From: Paludibacter sp.
GTDB taxonomy: Bacteria > Bacteroidota > Bacteroidia > Bacteroidales > Paludibacteraceae
Direction of reading: 5' to 3'
DNA: 9,539 nt
Assembly: GCA_024709185.1 (NCBI GenBank)
Contig: JANJXE010000088.1
Coordinates: forward strand, 1 to 9,539
Shown here: piece after piece, positions 6,320 through 9,539 of the stretch
Numbering within the stretch: the stretch's first letter is position 1
Layout: every line of letters begins with the position of its first letter
Notes under the pieces: model-generated
What the model saw: the letters and a program-made list of their open reading frames with translations, nothing else
What the model was told of the DNA's origin: nothing
The model's database searches: none
Program-made: the position numbers and the translations under genes

Positions 6320-6745
6320 ATGATAATCAAACAATTATCTGTATTCTTACAGAATAAAACCGGCCGACTCACTGAGCTCACCCGCACGCTGTCGGAAAGC
6401 GGTATCAACATGACCGCCTTCAGCATAGCAGATACAGCCGATTATGGCATTGTTCGCTTTATAGTTCCACAGCCCGAAGAAGCACTGAGAATTCTGAAAG
6501 AAAAAGGATTTTCAGTCAATACCACCGATGTGGTGTGTTTGATTGTTCCCAACGAACCGGGAGGACTTTATCGTGCTCTGCAGGTATTGTCGGACAACGA
6601 AGTACCCATCGAATACATGTATGCCTTTGCCAGCGAGAGCGGCGCCAGTGTGGTGATACGTTCCGAATCGAACGCTCAGGTGATTGATGTATTGCAGGCC
6701 AATAAGATACAACTGATGCGTGCCAGTGAAATTTACAACTTGTAA
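6320..6745 (+). CDS. Tandem ACT-domain amino-acid-binding protein
   Basis: This small stand-alone protein of 141 residues consists of two ACT domains. Domain 1 (about 1-70) has the ligand-loop motif NKTGRLTEL followed by SESGINMTAF. Domain 2 (about 71-141) has NEPGGLYRAL and DNEVPIEYMYAF. There is no catalytic domain. ACT domains bind amino acids at domain interfaces, so this is probably a sensor of the pathway product, most plausibly an aromatic amino acid. It starts 18 bases after paaK and ends 16 bases before the aminotransferase, which places it firmly in the operon. It could regulate the ligase or aminotransferase by direct contact, or act through a regulator elsewhere. The domain call is firm; ligand and partner are inference. 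Confidence 0.9.
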   Translation: MIIKQLSVFLQNKTGRLTELTRTLSESGINMTAFSIADTADYGIVRFIVPQPEEALRILKEKGFSVNTTDVVCLIVPNEPGGLYRALQVLSDNEVPIEYMYAFASESGASVVIRSESNAQVIDVLQANKIQLMRASEIYNL

Positions 6746-6761
6746 CAAAAAAATTTACGGT

Positions 6762-7970
6762 ATGATACATTTTTCATCCTCTGTGAGCAGCTTAAGGGCT
6801 TCAGAAATAAGGGATTTAATGAGCCTTGCTAACAAACCCGATATGATTTTATTTTCGGGGGGTATGCCCGATAACGATCTTTTTCCGTTGGAAGAAGTAG
6901 ATGCTATTTACAATCGGCTCAGCACTAAGGAAAAACAAATCGCCATGCAGTACGGCCCCACACATGGCATCCCACCATTACTCGACTCATTATCGGATTA
7001 TCTGAAGAAAAAAGGACTTCCGGTGAACGACAACAAGATACTGATTACCACCGGCTCGTTACAGGCTATTAATATACTGGCACATGCCTTCATCGATCCC
7101 GGAGATATAGTTTTGGTTGAAAATCCCTGTTTTATCGGAGCCATATCCGCCTTTCGTTCTTACCAGGCAAATATTGTATCCATACCTTTAACACCTGCAG
7201 GCATCGACCTGGAAGCACTGGAGCAAACACTCGATACATTGACAACACCTCCAAAGATGCTGTATCTGACACCCAATTTCCACAATCCGGCGGGGACGCT
7301 CTATCATCGGGATACCAAGCTAAAACTGATTGAGTTGATGCGCAACCGATCCATTCCGGTGTTGGAAGACGATGCATACAGCGAACTCTATTTTCACGAA
7401 GAAGATAAAATCCATTTAGAGACGCTGAAGGCAATGAATCCTGAAGGACTGGACATTTGCTATACCGGTTCATTCTCCAAGATTCTGGGTCCGGGTTTAC
7501 GGCTTGGCTGGATGCTGGTGCCGGAAGAAATTTACAAAAAGTGCGAACTCATCAAACAATCGATAGATGCCTGTTCGCCGAGTTTCACCCAAATGATAGC
7601 TCATAAATTTCTGGAAAGTGGCATGGAGCAGGAATACCTGAAACGAATACGTCCCGAATATGCACTCCGGGCTGAAACCATGAGCCGTTTACTTCGCGAA
7701 TTACTTCCGGAAGGATGCAGTTTTACCGAACCCAGGGGCGGATTTTACATCTGGATAAAGCTCCCTGATTCACTGGATGCAACAGACATCCTGAAAACCG
7801 CTATAGCAAAGGGAGTCGTTTTTGTTTCGGGAAAAACCTTTGATCCGCATGGTATCGCTAATAACCACATACGGCTTTCGTATTGCAATAGTTCGGTAGC
7901 GAAAATCAACGAGGGCATCCCACTGGTGGTGGATGCTATCCGCCACCATCAACAACAGGTTGTTAGATAA
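6762..7970 (+). CDS. PLP-dependent aminotransferase, class I/II (aromatic / 2-aminoadipate-like)
   Basis: This fold-type I aminotransferase has 402 residues, near the usual length, and no N-terminal helix-turn-helix, so it is not a MocR regulator. The start is the ATG at 6762. An in-frame ATG at 6720 would add 14 residues but overlaps the ACT gene and is disfavoured. Key positions are TGSLQAINI (97-105, cofactor phosphate side), PNFHNPAGT with N175, EDDAYSELY with D204 and Y206, SFSKILGPGLRLGW with the Schiff-base lysine K240, and HIRLSY with the carboxylate-binding R371. The sequence style (FSGGMPDNDLFP, QYGPTHGIPPL) resembles the LysN/kynurenine/archaeal aromatic aminotransferase group. As the last gene of the operon, it would close the route between arylpyruvates and Phe, Tyr or Trp with glutamate or 2-oxoglutarate. 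Its substrate is inferred from context. Confidence 0.92.
   Translation: MIHFSSSVSSLRASEIRDLMSLANKPDMILFSGGMPDNDLFPLEEVDAIYNRLSTKEKQIAMQYGPTHGIPPLLDSLSDYLKKKGLPVNDNKILITTGSLQAINILAHAFIDPGDIVLVENPCFIGAISAFRSYQANIVSIPLTPAGIDLEALEQTLDTLTTPPKMLYLTPNFHNPAGTLYHRDTKLKLIELMRNRSIPVLEDDAYSELYFHEEDKIHLETLKAMNPEGLDICYTGSFSKILGPGLRLGWMLVPEEIYKKCELIKQSIDACSPSFTQMIAHKFLESGMEQEYLKRIRPEYALRAETMSRLLRELLPEGCSFTEPRGGFYIWIKLPDSLDATDILKTAIAKGVVFVSGKTFDPHGIANNHIRLSYCNSSVAKINEGIPLVVDAIRHHQQQVVR
7924..7948. terminator. Hairpin in the last codons of the aminotransferase, weak terminator candidate
   Basis: A 10-bp stem (7924-7933 with 7939-7948, one G-T wobble) around the loop TGCTA sits inside the 3' end of the coding sequence. 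A smaller AACAA/TTGTT stem follows at 7951-7964. Only 20 bp separate the two convergent genes here, so a terminator would have to overlap coding sequence. No U-tract follows on either strand. The hairpin may simply reflect the codons. Confidence 0.2.
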
Positions 7971-7990
7971 AAACAGATGGCGAACTCCAA

Positions 7991-8782
7991 TCAGGATGCT
8001 GGTTCAAGCGCACTCAAACGACTGATCTGGGACTGAAGATTAGTAATATAACTAACAGGGATATCCAGCAGGTCGATTTGATAGCAGATATGAGGTTTAA
8101 TTTTTAGATTCATATCAATGCTATTGTAACGGGAAACCTTTAGCACAATAAACACCGTAGTAGGTACCACTCCCAATAAGGTAAGCAATGGTATAGTCGA
8201 TGATCCGGCAATGTACAAAAACAACGCGGTAATAATGCAACCGACAGCCACACTCATCAAAATGAGCATTTCAATACGAAATTGGCGGTGTTTGCGTTTA
8301 AGTTTCAGCGCAACCTGCTTTTTCGACAATGCTTTCTTCAGTTCTTTTTCAAGCTCCAGCTTATAATCAGCCATCATCGATCGTAGCAAGTCACTCGACT
8401 GTTGCATAATCCGTGCAGTTTCCTGAAAGTCGGCCAGATGTAACAAAATCACCCTGGGAAAAGGATGATTTTCAAGCACATTCACCAGCACCTGTACAAA
8501 CAATTGATAGGTTTTCTCTGATTTTTCACGCAGATATCCGTGAAATTTATTAAAACAATCAAGTATATTAACACGGGAAAGAAAATCATTCAGGGTGTTT
8601 TTAAAATTAGCTGAGTCAAACTCATACTCCGCAACCAACTGATCGATTTTAACTGTCAGTTGTAATTTCGTACAAGTCTCAGTAATTTTTCGACTAACAC
8701 TTTCGTTCCATTTTTTTCCACAGTCTGCACACAATCCATTCAATTCCGAAGTGGTTTCACCAGTTATCAAGCAAATACCCAT
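7991..8782 (-). CDS. Unrecognised protein with N-terminal cysteine cluster and two membrane segments
   Basis: I do not recognise this 263-residue protein. The N-terminus has a zinc-ribbon-like pattern: C4, then C18-x2-C21 followed by GKKW. A fourth ligand is unclear, with C37 the nearest cysteine. Residues 40-140 look helical and soluble. A strongly basic, coiled-coil-like stretch (about 143-168, Lys/Glu-rich) precedes two hydrophobic segments near 172-191 and 196-215, joined by a short GSS turn, which suggests a membrane hairpin. The last 45 residues are soluble. The likely topology places both ends in the cytoplasm. It may be a membrane-anchored metal-binding or regulatory protein, which is inference. 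It has its own promoter-like box and lies 124 bp downstream of the AraC-type gene on the same strand. It converges with the ior operon, 20 bp apart, with no functional link visible. Confidence 0.8.
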   Translation of the reverse strand: MGICLITGETTSELNGLCADCGKKWNESVSRKITETCTKLQLTVKIDQLVAEYEFDSANFKNTLNDFLSRVNILDCFNKFHGYLREKSEKTYQLFVQVLVNVLENHPFPRVILLHLADFQETARIMQQSSDLLRSMMADYKLELEKELKKALSKKQVALKLKRKHRQFRIEMLILMSVAVGCIITALFLYIAGSSTIPLLTLLGVVPTTVFIVLKVSRYNSIDMNLKIKPHICYQIDLLDIPVSYITNLQSQISRLSALEPAS

Positions 8783-8875
8783 CTTTGCATTTTTTAAGGC
8801 TTACAGTAAGTAACTAAAACAATTATTTTAATATTTAAACTCATTATAATTAATGGGTTCACTACTTTCAGGGTG

Positions 8876-8883
8876 CAAATATA
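8876..8883 (-). promoter_or_regulatory. Candidate -7 box for the cysteine-cluster membrane protein gene
   Basis: On the minus strand this reads TATATTTG (then CA), a perfect TAnnTTTG match, in the AT-rich gap 8783-8906. It lies about 94 bases upstream of the ATG at 8782, implying a leader of about 85 bases. It suggests the gene can be transcribed independently of the AraC-type gene. AT richness raises the chance of a random match. Confidence 0.45.
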
Positions 8884-8906
8884 TAAAAAATAATTTACAA
8901 ACAATA

Positions 8907-9539
8907 TTAATTTTTTGCAACATTTTTCGACTTCCGCCAGTCGCCGGGTGACATGCCTGTTTCTTTTTTAAACACACGATAAAAAGAGCTTTCACTGGGG
9001 AATCCAGCTCTGTTCGCAATTTCAGCCATTCCGGGAAAGGAATTTTCACTCAACAGCAATATCCGTTTGGCTTCTTCGAAGCGAAAGTGATTAATCAGTT
9101 CAGAAAAAGTTTTTCCGTATTCCTGATTAATCAGGCGCGAAACATAAGTTCTGTTGGTATTGAGAAGTTTCGATACATCGACAGCACGTAAATCTTTACG
9201 GGTAAAAATTTTCTCATCTTCGAGTAGTGACTGAAATTTCCGTTTCAATTCAATGAGTTGTGGAGTTGTATAAACAAATTCCACATCATTTTCATCAAAC
9301 AGGTCTTCTTCGAAGGTAGGCGCATTCGAATCACTATGAAGATTGTGCACTGTAAAGCGCTGATCGTAGCTACTATATCCAACAGCAAACAACAACACAC
9401 TAAAAACTACGGAGGGCACTACGATCATATCAAACGGAAGAAAAAAAGTCCGACCCAATACATTGGCAATAATTGAAAAAACCGCTACAACAACAAATGT
9501 AAGAAACAGACGACGTGTCCACATCAAATCCCTACCCTC
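8907..9539 (-). CDS. Membrane-anchored AraC-family transcriptional regulator (5' partial)
   Basis: The C-terminus is a canonical AraC/XylS DNA-binding domain of about 110 residues. Counting from the ATG at 9524, the first helix-turn-helix is near 112-133 (VSKLLNTNRTYVSRLINQEYG), the linking helix is FRFEEAKRILL, and the second is near 164-185 (EIANRAGFPSESSFYRVFKKETGMSP). Upstream are two hydrophobic segments at about 6-24 and 31-50, then an acidic linker (EEDLFDENDVEF). The frame stays open to the end of the window, and the ATG falls at the edge of a membrane segment. The true protein probably has more membrane helices, as in Bacteroidota regulators with a multi-helix sensor joined to an AraC domain. 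The signal and targets are unknown. The DNA-binding domain call is firm. Confidence 0.9.
   Translation of the reverse strand, partial: EGRDLMWTRRLFLTFVVVAVFSIIANVLGRTFFLPFDMIVVPSVVFSVLLFAVGYSSYDQRFTVHNLHSDSNAPTFEEDLFDENDVEFVYTTPQLIELKRKFQSLLEDEKIFTRKDLRAVDVSKLLNTNRTYVSRLINQEYGKTFSELINHFRFEEAKRILLLSENSFPGMAEIANRAGFPSESSFYRVFKKETGMSPGDWRKSKNVAKN

Noticed and set aside
6762..7970. MocR-type (GntR-aminotransferase) regulator
   Set aside because: The aminotransferase fold starts within the first 15 residues, leaving no room for a winged-helix DNA-binding domain.
8800..8810. CTTACAGTAAG near-palindrome in the leader of the 7991-8782 gene
   Set aside because: Five-base arms around one base are expected by chance in a region this AT-rich, and no second copy is seen to suggest an operator.
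8849..8858. ATTAATGGGT resembling the inner end of the heptad arm
   Set aside because: Only one unit matches (10 bases) in very AT-rich sequence, with no adjacent heptads, so it cannot be called a repeat copy.

Overview
The window looks like chromosomal DNA of a Bacteroidota bacterium, probably in or near the Bacteroidales. Three lines support this: promoter-like TAnnTTTG boxes of the Bacteroidota type, gene starts without Shine-Dalgarno sequences at normal spacing, and an iorA-iorB-paaK-ACT gene order that I associate with this phylum. I see no mobile element, RNA gene or CRISPR array.

Layout. (1) 1-1026, plus strand: the 3' part of an unrecognised glycine-rich membrane-type protein built from internal repeats. 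(2) 1015-1174: the gap between convergent genes is filled by a near-symmetrical inverted-repeat element made of 7-bp units, with a hairpin at its centre. (3) 1175-2512, minus strand: NADP-type glutamate dehydrogenase (gdhA). (4) 2513-2762: a 250-bp divergent promoter region. (5) 2763-7970, plus strand: a tight five-gene operon encoding indolepyruvate oxidoreductase alpha and beta subunits, phenylacetate-CoA ligase, a double-ACT-domain protein and a PLP aminotransferase. A second copy of the heptad repeat arm sits between iorB and paaK. (6) 7991-8782, minus strand: an unrecognised protein with an N-terminal cysteine cluster and two membrane segments. (7) 8907-9539, minus strand: the C-terminal part of a membrane-anchored AraC-type regulator that runs off the window.

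How the genes could work together. The five-gene operon holds a complete route between aryl acids and aromatic amino acids. PaaK activates phenylacetate or indoleacetate to the aryl-acetyl-CoA. IorAB interconverts aryl-acetyl-CoA and arylpyruvate with ferredoxin. The aminotransferase converts arylpyruvate to Phe, Trp or Tyr with glutamate as a likely donor, and divergent GdhA can make that glutamate from ammonia and 2-oxoglutarate. The ACT protein is a plausible amino-acid sensor. The sequence does not show whether flux runs towards amino acids (salvage) or towards aryl acids (fermentation).

The parts most worth a second look are the heptad repeat family (two arms plus one solo copy), the IorA subunit without its usual ferredoxin domain, and the self-contained aryl-acid/amino-acid cassette.
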